64,000 bases of DNA from Aradus depressus (Eukaryota; Arthropoda; Insecta; Hemiptera; Aradidae), in assembly GCA_963662175.1 (NCBI GenBank), contig OY759224.1, positions 33,861,489-33,925,488 of the forward strand, in the 5' to 3' direction. Positions 42,221 to 52,527 of this stretch are shown here, piece after piece. A model generated the notes under the pieces. That model was given only the letters and a program-made list of their open reading frames with translations, made no database searches and had not been told where the DNA came from. Positions within the stretch are counted from its first letter, which is position 1. Each line of letters starts with the position of its first letter. The position numbers and the translations under genes were made by a program.

Positions 42221-42355
42221 ATGTGTACTTGGACAAATGAGGAAATTTTTTAATTTTTGGAACTGTAGCAAAATGAACCTGCACTTTGGAATCCGAAAAA
42301 CCCTCTTCATAAAAATAAAAATATGGTAAGTGCCTGGGGTGATTTATTACTTAAA
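42221..42355 (+). pseudogene. MADF-type DNA-binding domain fragment
   Basis: The frame from 42221 reads MCTWTNEEIF, stop (42251), FLEL, stop (42266), QNEPALWNPKNPLHKNKNMV then SAWGDLLLK. W-x2-E-x(n)-FLELxxxxPxLWxPxxPxxxNK-x3-AW is the MADF pattern (Adf-1-like proteins and partner proteins of Harbinger transposons). Two in-frame stops mark a decayed copy. It sits between the two blocks of the 38-bp minisatellite. The GTAAGT at 42325 lies inside the homologous region and is not treated as a donor. Confidence 0.6.
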
Positions 42356-42544
42356 TGTTTTCTTATTTACCTACTAGGTAGTTAGGTTAACTTAACCTAA
42401 GTAGTTCAACTGTTAACTGAGTCATAAGGTAGTACATAGTTTCATCTCGTTTTTCATCTATTAAACTATCATTTTTGTTTTGTAGGTAAATGGGTTCAAG
42501 CAACTGTGTGCTGGTCCAAAGTTTGGCCAAGATACTGGGCCAAT

Positions 42545-42890
42545 GGCTGCCTATTACAGGCTGGTTCTGTCTCCCAACATTTCCCTGCCTATTACAGGCT
42601 GCTTCTGTCTCCCAACATTTCCCTGTCTATTACAGGCTGCTTCTGTCTCCCAACATTTCCCTGCCTATTACAGGCTGGTTCTGTCTCCCAACATTTCCCT
42701 GCCTATTACAGGCTGGTTCTGTCTCCCAACATTTCCCTGCCTATTACAGGCTGCTTCTGTCTCCCAACATTTCCCTGCCTATTACAGGCTGCTTCTGTCT
42801 CCCAACATTTCCCTGCCTATTACAGGCTGGTTCTGTCTCCCAACATTTCCCTGCCTATTACAGGCTTGGTTCTGTCTCCCAACATCCTTT
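42545..42890 (+). repeat. 38-bp minisatellite, block 2 (about nine units)
   Basis: Same unit as block 1 with alternating GGCTGG/GGCTGC variants. Open frames of 119-170 codons across it are artefacts of a stop-free unit. Confidence 0.95.
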
Positions 42891-44948
42891 AATATCGACT
42901 AATGTGAACACTTATATTCCTCCTCTTCTGCTCCCATCTGCCTTCATTAGGACACAACCTCCTCTGTCTTCACCCCTCCAAATGACATTATTTCATTGTT
43001 AACCATGCTTTATGTGCAGAAGTGGGAGTTATGCCCCATTAAAGGATACCGGGACTATGTACAGTAATGAGCCTTTCTCCTTAGGTTATATGTGCACAAG
43101 AAATAATGATCAGTTATAATCGCCATAACAGAAATAGGTATAAATAATTTTCTTCTAATTGAGACAGAGGGCTGACATCTTTCATTTCTATTTTCTTGGT
43201 TCCTCCTCAAATAAATGTCAAATCTACTTTTTATTCCCCCAGCTTCATATATATGACCCATTAAAATAAATAATTATTAATAAAAAAAACTTCGCCTCTA
43301 TGGTCGCTCCGGCCCTGATGCGGCAACATCATCACAATTATGTCCCACAACCTGAAAATATTAAATTTTTTTTCGCTCAATTATTCTTTCTACTATATTA
43401 TTCCTTTATTTTTTATATATCTATTATTCATGTCCATTTATCCAAACTATATGTAATTTTTTGTAAGTTAATCTATAGAAATAAATGTATTTATTATTCT
43501 TTGCAATCAGACTAATTGATATCCTGTTGTTTTTACGCAAGCTCTACATGTAACCATACAATATTATGCAGTTTCATTATATATTATACTAGGTGTGCAA
43601 TGCATTCTGCTGTTTGCAAAAACTGAGCTGAGTCAGTCTAAATTTATTGAATCATACTGTTAATGTGATCGGTTAACATACAAGTAGTGCATTTGAAATG
43701 GGGCATATGAACCGGTTTGTGATCACTGGATGGAACCGTAGGGTTTTCAAGTTGGCGCATTTTTCCCGGAACTTTTTCCCGATGTTTAACGTGAACATCT
43801 GATCGACCAAACGACACAATTTCAAAATGAGAGTATTTTGTTTCTCAATTGATTTCAATGGGGATTTCGTTTATCGGTGATTATTCCTCCGTGGTATGTT
43901 CGATATCAGATTTTTTTTAGTAGTAAACCATCGTCACCTAGTCCACTACCATCGTGGCAAATTTGAATGTGATCGGTGAAGGGGTTTAGGAGGAGTACGA
44001 GTACAACGAAATACATGAGTCGCCTAAGAAACTCGTAAACTCAGCTCAATAATATTATAAGTTTAGGGGGAGAAAATTGCCAATGATATACCGACGATAT
44101 TTAATAACAGTCGAAGAAGAGAGTCTGGGTAGTGCGATCCCCCCACCCATTTAAACAAATATCTGCCTACGCCACTAAGTGAAATAAGTTGAGAGGGAAG
44201 TGCGGTCAGCCTCCATGACAGTTGAGCTGACAGTGACACCCAACTAAAAGCATACTGCATTCGATCATTAAAATGTCTGACTCCATCTTGTCCATCTCAT
44301 GTCGTCACTTCACAGATAGTCTTCCTATGTAGTGACATTTTGGATGAATGGCGAGGAAAGTTATATTTGATATCTAGTGCACGTCGGTTAAAGTAACCAC
44401 TTTGGGACCCTGGCGATTAACCAACTGATAACAATAAGCAAAAGGCGCGAGGGGAGTCAAAAACGAAACAAAATTATGAATATATCGACACAAAATTTAG
44501 TATGAGGATTGTGATCGAGGGTCGGAAGACAGGATCAGCATAACATTCCATAAAGCTGTGGAACTAGAACCAGGCAATACGAAATATATGAGCGGTCGGG
44601 TTTCGCGGTCGGATGGTAAGGAAACGTAAGATGAAGGATCGGAAGACAGACAGAGAGATCTCTTGGTTGGAGCGCTAATTAAAGTGTAGCTGGCTCCATA
44701 ATAGCTAGGCCTTGTTCTAAATTAATTAAAACAAATCACTGTTCTAATAACAGGGCTTGCTTGCTTGCTTATTTGCTGCTTGCGGGTTGCTGCTTGATGC
44801 TCGCTCCAGACCACACCCTAGTCGACTTGATCTGTTTCTATACCCCTTACTTAAACTGTTGACGGTACACATCCTTCCTCTCCTAGTCTTCAGTCAAATT
44901 AATCATTGCTCTTTGACTTACTAACTTCTTAGTATTATCAAAGCTTTG
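42891..44948. other. Unassigned 2-kb stretch
   Basis: AT-rich, with isolated HPR-like words near 44470 (ATATCGACACAAAATTTAGT) and a GCTTGCTTGCTT microsatellite at 44757. No supported gene. Confidence 0.5.
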
Positions 44949-45132
44949 AATGGCGTCGGTAGCTCACGTGGTATGCGTGCTTGCTTACTGAGCTCAAGAT
45001 TGCGGGTTCTGAATCTTGAGCACGCCGTCTTTCGGATGGGTCGTTAAGCGATGGTCCCGAGCCTGTACGATGACAGGTACTCGTTAATAAAAACTTATTA
45101 AAATGAAAATTGAGGGTAGGCAAAATTTAAGT
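44949..45132 (+). mobile_element. SINE-A 5' half
   Basis: GGCGTCGGTAGCTCACGTGG, GCTTACTGAGCTCAAGATTG, B box damaged, then ACGCCGTCTTTCGGATGGGT to GGGTAGGCAAAATTTAAG. Confidence 0.85.
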
Positions 45133-45157
45133 TATAATTATATCCACTAATCTTTCG

Positions 45158-45271
45158 ATGGGATACAGAAGATTTGATATAGTTCTGGACAGTGCTACAG
45201 GAGTCTATTACACGGGCGCTACAGTCACGGGCAGAGTTCTGTTACATCTGGACAGACCCACCACATTATAG
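45158..45271 (+). CDS. N-terminal fragment of an arrestin-domain (ARRDC-like) gene
   Basis: The frame from ATG at 45158 reads MGYRRFDIVLDSATGVYYTG then ATVTGRVLLHLDRPTT, before a stop at 45269 that is already in flanking LINE sequence. F-x-I-V-x-D-x-x-x-G-V-Y-x-x-G-x-x-V-x-G-x-V-x-x-x-L-D is the first beta-strand pair of alpha-arrestins, adaptors for ubiquitin-ligase-dependent trafficking. The codon pattern is clean and GC is raised. The homology ends where a minus-strand LINE tail (family E) begins. A SINE-A lies 26 bp upstream, so 5' sequence may also be displaced. It is either a first coding exon damaged by insertion, or a gene fragment; the rest of the arrestin fold is not in the window. 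Confidence 0.6.
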   Translation: MGYRRFDIVLDSATGVYYTGATVTGRVLLHLDRPTTL

Positions 45272-45366
45272 ATGGATAATAATATTTATTTCAGTTAAAC
45301 CATAATATGGTAATATGATACATAATAAGAATGTAGACATTAAGATACCTTATAAATTAGGTACAT
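45268..45366 (-). mobile_element. LINE 3' end (tail family E)
   Basis: Inverse of the tail at 33150: ATAATAATATTTATTTCAG, TTAAACCATAATATGGTAAT, CATTAAGATACCTTATAAAT. Confidence 0.7.
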
Positions 45367-45417
45367 AAACAGAAATTAACACCGAGTCTGGCACACATGT
45401 GATTAATAATAACAATA

Positions 45418-46356
45418 CAGTAGACTCTCCCTTATCCGGCGTTGCCGGGACCGACGTGACGCCGGATAACGGAAATCATCAATTAATGAGAAAAAATATA
45501 TCAATTCAAGCATAAAAAAAAAAGATTTTTAGGTGAGCTAAGGAATAAAATACGTATGTATTTTGTTGATAACATTTATTCAATTGACAAATATGTACAT
45601 ACTGAACATTGATTTATTATATGTCCGTACATATGTATATTTATCCAAGCATTAAAAAAATATTTTGAAATCTGCGTGTAATTACATACATATTTAAAAC
45701 AAAATCTAAAATTCTAAAAATATTATTTGTCAAAAAAATCGGTAATTTTCTTTTTGTTTCCCTACCACAACACTGTTTCGTGCTGCCTAGTCCCACCACT
45801 TCTTTAGTGTTAAGACGTCTGAAAAACGATCCAACAATTCTTTTCACTATGAGTATCAAATGAAAACTGAGAAAAAGAGAACTGGTGTAAAAGAAAAATA
45901 AATAGGAGGAGAGAGTTTCTGTGGAAAGAAATTAAACTTTGACTTTACTAGTTAAGTGTTCATTTCCCGATAAGACGATATTGTTGTGCCACGGACGGGA
46001 CGGTACCTTTGTTTTTCTATTTTAGGAAACATTTTTTATAAATGTTTGATTTTCAACTATGTATTTATTATAATTTATTTATGGGATGTTAGTGAAGTAC
46101 ATAATAAAATATTGTATTAGCGTTCCCTTCATTATAAATACAATGCATGTACCTATATATGTATGTACAAAAAAAAATACATAAAAGATTCGAGAGTTAC
46201 GGAATTATTATGTGCTCGTAAATACACGTGGCTCATATAATTGATAATCTAATAATTGAATGTTAATTTTAGTTTAACAAATTTGATATTATTTTACGAG
46301 CGCCGGATAAGGGAGCGCGCGGGTTAACAAAACGCCGGATAAGGGAGAGTCTACTG
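45418..46356 (-). mobile_element. Tigger/pogo-type element, 939 bp
   Basis: 26-bp terminal repeats beginning CAGTAGACTCTCCCTTATCC, perfect at both ends, flanked by TA (45416-45417, 46357-46358). CGCCGGATAAGGGAG is repeated just inside the right end. On the minus strand near 45850-45735 a short frame VLTLKKWWD, stop, AARNSVVVGKQKENYRFF resembles the C-terminus of Tigger transposases (charged stretch ending in a K/Q-T-x-x-FF-like motif). The DDE domain is absent. Confidence 0.85.
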
Positions 46357-46362
46357 TATTGA

Positions 46363-46446
46363 GTTTCAGCCCAAACGGTCAATTGGCGTCGGAGGGAGAG
46401 CGGAAACGTAATTAAAACTGGGGAAGTACATAGCCGGCGATTCACC
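46363..46446 (+). repeat. HPR 3' end
   Basis: GCCCAAACGGTCAATTGGCG, TCGGAGGGAGAGCGGAAACG, CTGGGGAAGTACATAGCCGG, CGATTCACC. 46447-46971 unassigned. Confidence 0.8.
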
Positions 46447-47079
46447 TATTTTTGTTGTTCTAAAACAACAATCTACGAAAGGTGAAGCCTTTTTGATGAT
46501 TTGAGAAGTGGAAGAGGTGAACCGACCGACAATATGATTTTTTTTAGTACAGAGAGTGTAAAATCTGATTTTCTAATATGAAAAATGGAAAGAGAAGAAG
46601 AGAGTATATAGAGAGAAGTTGAAGGGATATAATGGACACTCACAGACAGTGGACAAACAAAGTTAGAAAACAGAGACAGACAAAGACATACAGACGGACA
46701 AAACCAACTTGGGGCAGTAGGACGATGTTGGGAGACAGACCAGGATAAGAAAAGATGACAAAACCAACTTTTATCTGACCCTCCCCCCTCCCCTCCCCTC
46801 TGTCTTCCTCAACTTTACTCATGAAACTCTTTATCAATATTCTATCTTAGACAGGATTTATCTAGTCCAAGTCTTGTATAATGTCTACATTATATATCTG
46901 ACTAGCAGGTTACCAAGCGTTGTCCTAGAATTACTACCATATCAAGCATCTTTCCCTTCAAGCTTTGTCAGAGGTAGCCTACTGAGCTCAAGATCGCGGG
47001 TTCGAAACCCGGCCGAGACCCTTTATCTGGGGTTGTTTATCTGGGAGATCCTTTGGACGGGAGTCTCCCTATTTGCGTA

Positions 47080-47397
47080 TACCCACTATGCGTACACTTA
47101 CGAAATATACCCACTATGCGTACACCTACAAAATATACCCATTATGCGTACACCTACGAAATATACCCACTATGCGTACACCTACGAAATATACCCACTA
47201 TGCGTACACTTACGAAATATACCCACTATGCGTACACCTACGAAATATACCCACTATGCGTACACCTACGAAATATACCCACTATGCGTACACCTACGAA
47301 ATATACCCACTATGCGTACACCTACGAAATATACCCACTATGCGTACACCTACGAAATATACCCACTATGCGTACACCTACGAAATATACCCAGAAT
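47080..47397 (+). repeat. 28-bp minisatellite, about 11 copies
   Basis: Unit ACCCACTATGCGTACACCTA plus CGAAATAT. ATACCCACTATGCG is also the inner half of the host element's terminal repeat. All three frames stay open across it (up to 219 codons), which is not coding evidence. Confidence 0.95.
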
Positions 47398-47452
47398 GCG
47401 TACACTCTTTCTATCTTTCCCTTTCTTTCTTTATTTTCTATGTCTCGCACAT

Positions 47453-47530
47453 TGGGACCTGATGATGGGACGTAAGAACGTCCCGAAACTTTGTTGGGAT
47501 AAAAACACTTCCGAAGAGTTTCTAGAAAAA
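47453..47530 (+). repeat. CGAAAC hairpin motif
   Basis: CTGATGATGGGACGTAAGAA then CGTCCCGAAACTTTGTTGGG: a perfect 6-bp stem (GGGACG/CGTCCC) bounded by CTGATGA(T) and GAAAC. The layout recalls Penelope-like element ends and, superficially, a hammerhead core. Confidence 0.5.
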
Positions 47531-47719
47531 TAGTTATCTTAATTTTTATTAAATTGAAAAATGTGTCTACTTATTATAAACGTATCATGTATTAATTTTG
47601 TTTATGTACTCATATATTTTTAAGTATTTATTTGTTCAGTTTTTATTAATTTCATTTTACTTTTTTTAATAGTTTTGTTATTACTACTAATCATAGGTGT
47701 GTTAGACTCAAGTAGTTAT

Positions 47720-47817
47720 ATATCTAATCTATAAGCTATCTTAATGTATAAATTCATTTGACGTATCCTATTACCATGTATTGGTTTAACGGAAATAAAT
47801 TTATTATTATTATTATC
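47720..47817 (+). mobile_element. LINE 3' end (tail family E)
   Basis: TAAGCTATCTTAATGTATAA, TATCCTATTACCATGTATTG, GTTTAACGGAAATAAATTTA then (TTA)n. Confidence 0.75.
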
Positions 47818-48691
47818 ACTTGAGGGGTAGGGAAGATTTTTTTCAGTTGCGATATTGCAGCCGGTTCGAAGTCAATATTCACTTTTGAGGGCTCCAATGA
47901 GGCATCTGAGCCTTAATGAGGCGGAACATCCTCTCGTAAGTTATTAGCAAGTAGTTTGGCAAAAGTGCAAATACTACTGGAACAATGTTGGTCTCCTCAT
48001 GTGCACTACCCAAATCGATGTGCATGATGGCAAATTTTTTTTTTCCGTACCTACGCAAAATGGAATCGGAGTTAGAGGTGCAGTCAGGTAACAAAAGTTG
48101 TCGAACCCTTTTAGTTCAGGTAATTCTCCCCCCCCCCCCCCCCCCCAAAAAAAAAAAAAGTATACGCATGGTATATCCGCATAGTGGGTATACGCAAATA
48201 GGGTGGTGCCGGATGGGACGTTAAGCGATGGACCCGAGTCTATGTGATGTCAGACACTCGTTAATACCTCCCCACACTAGGCGAATAAACAAATGTTATT
48301 TATTATAAATAAGAATATTCTTTTATTCATTTTTTAAATGTTTTCTTCTACTATGTACATTTTCCATTTATCTATTTATTTTTTTATGTATTCGTTTATT
48401 TTCTATTTTAGCAAATATTTGTAAATCTTTGTGTCGCTATATTTCACTGACTATAAATTTCTATGTATATGTTATTCCATGACTAACTGACCGGTATTTT
48501 TATTTAAAAGGAATGAAGTTTCATTGTAAACTTTCTTTTGTTTTGTTCTCAACTTGATTATAATATAAAGTCACTGTGGCTGTCCCGAAATATAGCCAAA
48601 AATCTCAAAATATTTCTGAAAGAAAAGCCAGAACAATGTTCCTAGGTTAAATTGATTTGATGTTTCTGTTCTGCCGTTGATAGTACTGCCA

Positions 48692-49137
48692 TTGGTTCTC
48701 CAATATACTAAAATTAAGTATTTTTTATAATTTTTCGTAAATATCCTCTAATCTATTACTTCTATAAAAAAGTGAAAATTTAAGAGCATACAATTCTCTA
48801 CAAAAAATGTTCCATTAACTTTTTGGAGAAAAAAAAAACTTTTCCGTGGCGAACATAGCACGAAAATGATACTGAGAGCGGAACATAAAAATCTTTTTCA
48901 CAAAACTCGAACTTCTCGTAGTGCCTCCTATATCACGTGATGCTTGAGTCAGAAAATACTGAACATAAGTCATGAAAACGTTTCTTTTTCCAAAAAGTGA
49001 ATGGAAAATTTTTTTTAGAGAATTTTATGCTCTTCGATTTTCAAAAGAAAATTTTTTCTAAGGAGCATTAGATTATAAGATATTTACGAAAAACTATAAA
49101 AATACTTAATTTAAGTATATTGGACAACCATTTGTAA
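48692..49137. mobile_element. Foldback element with ~150-bp arms
   Basis: Left CCAATATACTAAAATTAAG, TTTTTCGTAAATATCCTC, AAGAGCATACAATTCTCTAC. Right inverse GAGAATTTTATGCTCTTCG, GATATTTACGAAAAACTATA, TTAAGTATATTGG. Arms roughly 80 percent alike by eye. A lone arm occurs at 16155-16275. 49138-49669 unassigned. Confidence 0.8.
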
Positions 49138-49669
49138 AGATGACGCCCCCTACCTCCCTTTTTGGCATCTCGATTTATCAAATAAATTCAGTCTAGTAAA
49201 TTTTTCTTTTTGATAAGACGGGGAGAATTGCCCAAGTCGAAGATTATCTGACCGTTTTCTCATTAAACTATTATCATTACCTTAAACTAATCCTCTCTTC
49301 AAATGTAGGATTAGTGAAGAAAGTTTTTTTCTTTTTTAATATAAAGATCGATCTTTTATTATTTAATGGATTAATCGATAAGATCGAACTAATCAAGATG
49401 TCACCAATGCTTTAAGGCTATGACATCGATAGTATAGACCATGTTCTCAGTTTTGAGGCAAATATAACCTGAAATGTTTACATCCCTAGCTGTATAGGGG
49501 AAGTTATGTATAGAAGGAGCTTGGGTATACAAGAAGGTTGCCATTAATAAAAGATCCAGGACCCTCGTTTCCCCTTTCTTGTACTAAACCTCTCCAAAGT
49601 CCATTAGACGACTTGTAAAGCTTTTTTGGGGGATATTAATGGGACCGCACACAGAGAGGGGAAAATATA

Positions 49670-49968
49670 GTTAGTTATTAAGACTCTTTAATACAAGGTC
49701 ATATCGCCAACTACCAGAGCGCTCTTTCGTATCTCTGGTGGACATGACCCCGATTCTACAAAGGGAGTCCTAAGTTTTGCCTAAACATTTATTTACCTAG
49801 GTTGAGGGTCTTTAAGGAGTACCTGACCAGGCTCGGGACCATCACTTAACGTCCCGTCCGAAGGACGGCGTGATCAAGAGTTTTTCACTTCCCATTTTAA
49901 AAAAACCTAAGGGCCTCGGCTGGGTTTCAAACCCGCGATCTTACGGCGGGCTCGGTAAGCAAGCCTCC
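49670..49968 (-). mobile_element. SINE-A
   Basis: GTTAGTTATTAAGACTCTTT, CATATCGCCAACTACCAGAG, CGTCCGAAGGACGGCG, GGGTTTCAAACCCGCGATCT; tail end and A-box end eroded. Confidence 0.85.
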
Positions 49969-50035
49969 AGAACTTTTTTGGGAATCGTTACAAGTGATAA
50001 TTGATGTTGAAAACGGAAAAATCGCAGAAAAAAAC

Positions 50036-50305
50036 TTAAGTTTGAAAAAAAATGATGGGTTCAGATGAGAGCTGAATACTGTGCATTAATGTCATCCCCG
50101 TAAATTCATAAGTGACGTACATCTGATAAGCGTAGCTTTCAAACTGCTTGAAAAGTATGAAGTATATCAGATATTGCCTGTAGCGAGCGTCATCAATTAC
50201 AACGAAATTTCGGCCATAGCCACGAAAATATCTCAGAAACCCATTCACCATCCTAAATCCATCGTTGGGTCTAATAGAGCCCGGGTGCCAGTAACTCAAG
50301 AGAGA
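50036..50305 (-). other. Unidentified open frame, 87 codons
   Basis: Frame with NGFLRYFRGYGRNFVVIDDA, RYRQYLIYFILFKQFESYAY and MYVTYEFTGMTLMHS. It is preceded on the minus strand by a pyrimidine-rich tract ending CTCTCTTGAG, which could serve as an acceptor. Rich in aromatic residues and free of repeats. No family recognised and no donor seen; a chance frame is equally possible. Confidence 0.2.
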
Positions 50306-50799
50306 GGCAGGGGAGGAAGTTGTGGCCTATCTGTAGATAGCCCATCGTAGACCGATAGCGACCGGCTGAAGGCAGGGTATGAGGTAGCTTCCGGAGGCGT
50401 AGCGACCGAGTGAGGGCAGGGTATAAGAGTTATCTGGTAGAAACCCTCTGAAGAATAATAAAACGAAATAATGTAAAGGATTATGGATTATAAATGATAA
50501 CAAGCCAAATAAAAATTGTTAAAAAGATTTATTTTCAAGATTTAAATCAGAAAGCGAGATAGGCCCCCCTCTAAGTTAAAATTGTCGATTTAAATGCATA
50601 GACTAGTGAAAAGAAGGAGCTCTACTTTATGCTGAATAATAATAATATCGGGATGGAGGGCTCGGGGCGAGTAGGCTAGGACCAGTGGCGTAGTTCAACA
50701 CAGGGGGGAACCTCTAGAATCTAGATCCAGTGTTCTTACTTCACCAGGTACCCGAAGTAAAGGTGAAGTATGGAATGTTTCTAATAATATCTTTATTAT

Positions 50800-51069
50800 T
50801 TTTGAATAATGAGAAAACAATTTAGTTTCTGAATACAGGGTTTCTTCTAACATAAATATTTTTAGTTGAAGTTTAAATTCTGTTATTGTTTCCATTGTCT
50901 TCAGGAAGGAGAGAAGGGTATTAAATAAATTAATTCCTTTATGAGTTATCCTTTTTTCAAAAAGAGAAGAGCAATGTTTAGTTATTCGAAAGTATTCTTT
51001 CTTCTTGGTATCGTAAACATGACTAGTATTGTTGAGAGGGAAAATATTTCTATTTTTATTAATAACCAC
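50800..51069 (-). pseudogene. LINE RT C-terminal fragment
   Basis: Minus-strand frame: YDTKKKEYFRITKHCSSLFE, KRITHKGINLFNTLLSFLKT, ITEFKLQLKIFMLEETLYS. The order YxTRxKxxxRxxxHxxxxFEKSxxYxGIxLFNxLP followed by FKxxLKxFLxExxxYS is typical of the end of many insect LINE polyproteins. No internal stop, but 5' truncated. A SINE-A (51085-51426) is inserted just upstream. The codons after LYS diverge from the family. Confidence 0.65.
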
Positions 51070-51072
51070 ATA

Positions 51073-51438
51073 TATAACTATATTAGAGGGCGCCGGTAGC
51101 TCAGTGGTATGCGTGCTTGACTTCTGAGCTCAAGGTTGTGGGTTCGTAGCCCGACCGAGGCCCTTAGTTTATTTTATCTGGGAGGTAAAATAAACTTAAG
51201 CACGCCGTCCTTCGGATGGGACGTTAAGCGATGGTCCCGAGCCTGTACGATGTCAGGTACTCGTTAAAGACCCCTACGCTAGGTGAATAAAAATTTAGGG
51301 TAGGCAAAATTTAGGACTCCCACAGTAGAGTCGGGCTCATGTCCACCAGAGTGACGATAGAGCGCTCTGGTAGTAGGCGATATGACCTCGTTGTTAATGC
51401 CCGGGCATGAATCATAAAACCTAACCTAACCTATAACT
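51073..51438 (+). mobile_element. SINE-A, full length, 12-bp TSD (best copy)
   Basis: TATAACTATATT at 51073-51084 and 51427-51438 flank 342 bp. Head GGGCGCCGGTAGCTCAGTGG (A box) and GGGTTCGTAGCCCG (B box with two changes); body; tail CATAAAACCTAACCTAACC. The most complete reference copy in the window. 51439-51784 includes G19 at 51575-51593 and no gene. Confidence 0.95.
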
Positions 51439-51784
51439 ATATTGATTGGGTTTGATGACGTTAAAACTGCCGATCGCTTCTTCACTCATTTTTAATAGAG
51501 ATAGCAGGTTGACATTTGTTACATTTTAGTTTTTATTTAATTAAATATTGATTTAGAGGAGAATTTCTATAAGAGGGGGGGGGGGGGGGGGGGCTGGTTT
51601 AAGTCCCCCCGTCTTGAACAGACATTAGCAGGGTTCCATATTTCCAGCTTGACCTTACCTGTCAAGTCTCATTTCACCCAAAACATATTCTAGTTGAATT
51701 AATTTTGTTTTAGTTTCGTTGAGTTTTGACCGGGATTTCATGTTTTGCAATGCCCTCAACCAAAAATAAAATTGTCTATCAGTA

Positions 51785-52130
51785 AGCAAAAGAATCACGG
51801 GCCATCAACTTCCCCAGATTGAATTAATCAATAGTTGACTTATATATAGAATTTCTAAATCCTCTTACTTTTCCTGCCGATTTATTCATTATATCAACAG
51901 TTATTAGGGTGTTTAGTCCCATCCTTTGATCCCCCTTGTCTTCCAGTCGATTTGGCTGAAAGGTGTAGTCCTTATGGGAATTTGGATACACATATAAAAT
52001 TTCATGTTGATATATTCATTCTATCTGGAGTTATTGATAGACCAGAAAGTCGGAAAACATGAAATTCTGTTGAAATCTCAACATATAATGTCTAAATGAT
52101 TTCATAACTTGCTCTATACTTAGTATAGCT
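51785..52130 (-). repeat. HPR copy, full length
   Basis: CAACTTCCCCAGATTGAATT through CAGTTATTAGGGTGTTTAG, CAGTCGATTTGGCTG and AAACATGAAATTCTGTTG to CTCTATACTTAGTATAGCTG. Confidence 0.85.
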
Positions 52131-52434
52131 GGAGAGGGGGAAAAAAGAGAGTTTTTGAAGAAAAAGGATCTTTTTGAAAACCTGATCTGGTCTGTGTAGA
52201 AGACGGAGAGTTGAGTGGAAACAGGATATGTCTCCAGGAGTCTGAGAGAGTGAAGTTGGAGACCCTTTGTAGGATACCTCCAGTGGGCACTCCAGTCAGC
52301 TTGGGGGGCTTCGTAAATTGCACTCGTTTTCAATCTTGTTATCTGGCGTACCTCGTACGTCTGTGAAGTAGAACAGTTAGGATACGCTCAGTGATACAAC
52401 TCTGAGGTACTTCCATGTCGGCTATAAATCTGAA

Positions 52435-52527
52435 CATTTTCAATTAATCAGAAATTCGATGTTGAGTTTTCACCAAAATTTTATGTTTTCCGAACCTCTC
52501 ATACCAACAATGAAAAAAAAAAAAAAC
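52435..52527 (+). repeat. HPR 5' part leading into D module copy 2
   Basis: AGAAATTCGATGTTGAGTTT, TATGTTTTCCGAACCTCTC, then the A-run, exactly as at the first D module. Confidence 0.75.

Larger units (their letters stand above)
47067..48203. mobile_element. 1137-bp TIR element carrying a minisatellite and captured LINE pieces
   Basis: Left CCCTATTTGCGTATACCCAC then TATGCG (47067-47092); the right end is an exact 26-bp inverse (48178-48203). Contents in order: 28-bp minisatellite, a CGAAAC hairpin (47459-47500), a LINE 3' tail (47720-47817), and a C19 plus A-run (48128-48159). No transposase. TSD not resolved. Confidence 0.75.
46972..48290 (+). mobile_element. SINE-A split by a TIR element
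   Basis: 46972-47060 holds the head (CTACTGAGCTCAAGATCGCG, GGGTTCGAAACCCGGCCGAG) as far as a diverged CCTTTGGACGGGA. 48207-48290 continues with CCGGATGGGACGTTAAGCGA to ACTCGTTAATACC. The GGATGGGA-type segment is present on both sides. Confidence 0.75.

Noticed and set aside
42490..43002. 170-, 128- and 119-codon frames
   Set aside because: Same effect, from the 38-bp minisatellite.
46874..47533. 219-, 140- and 129-codon overlapping frames
   Set aside because: All cross the 28-bp minisatellite. A stop-free unit whose length is not a multiple of three keeps every frame open; the repeated peptide is not evidence of a gene.
52031..52333. 100- and 67-codon minus frames
   Set aside because: The first runs into HPR sequence; no recognisable domain or splice border supports a gene.
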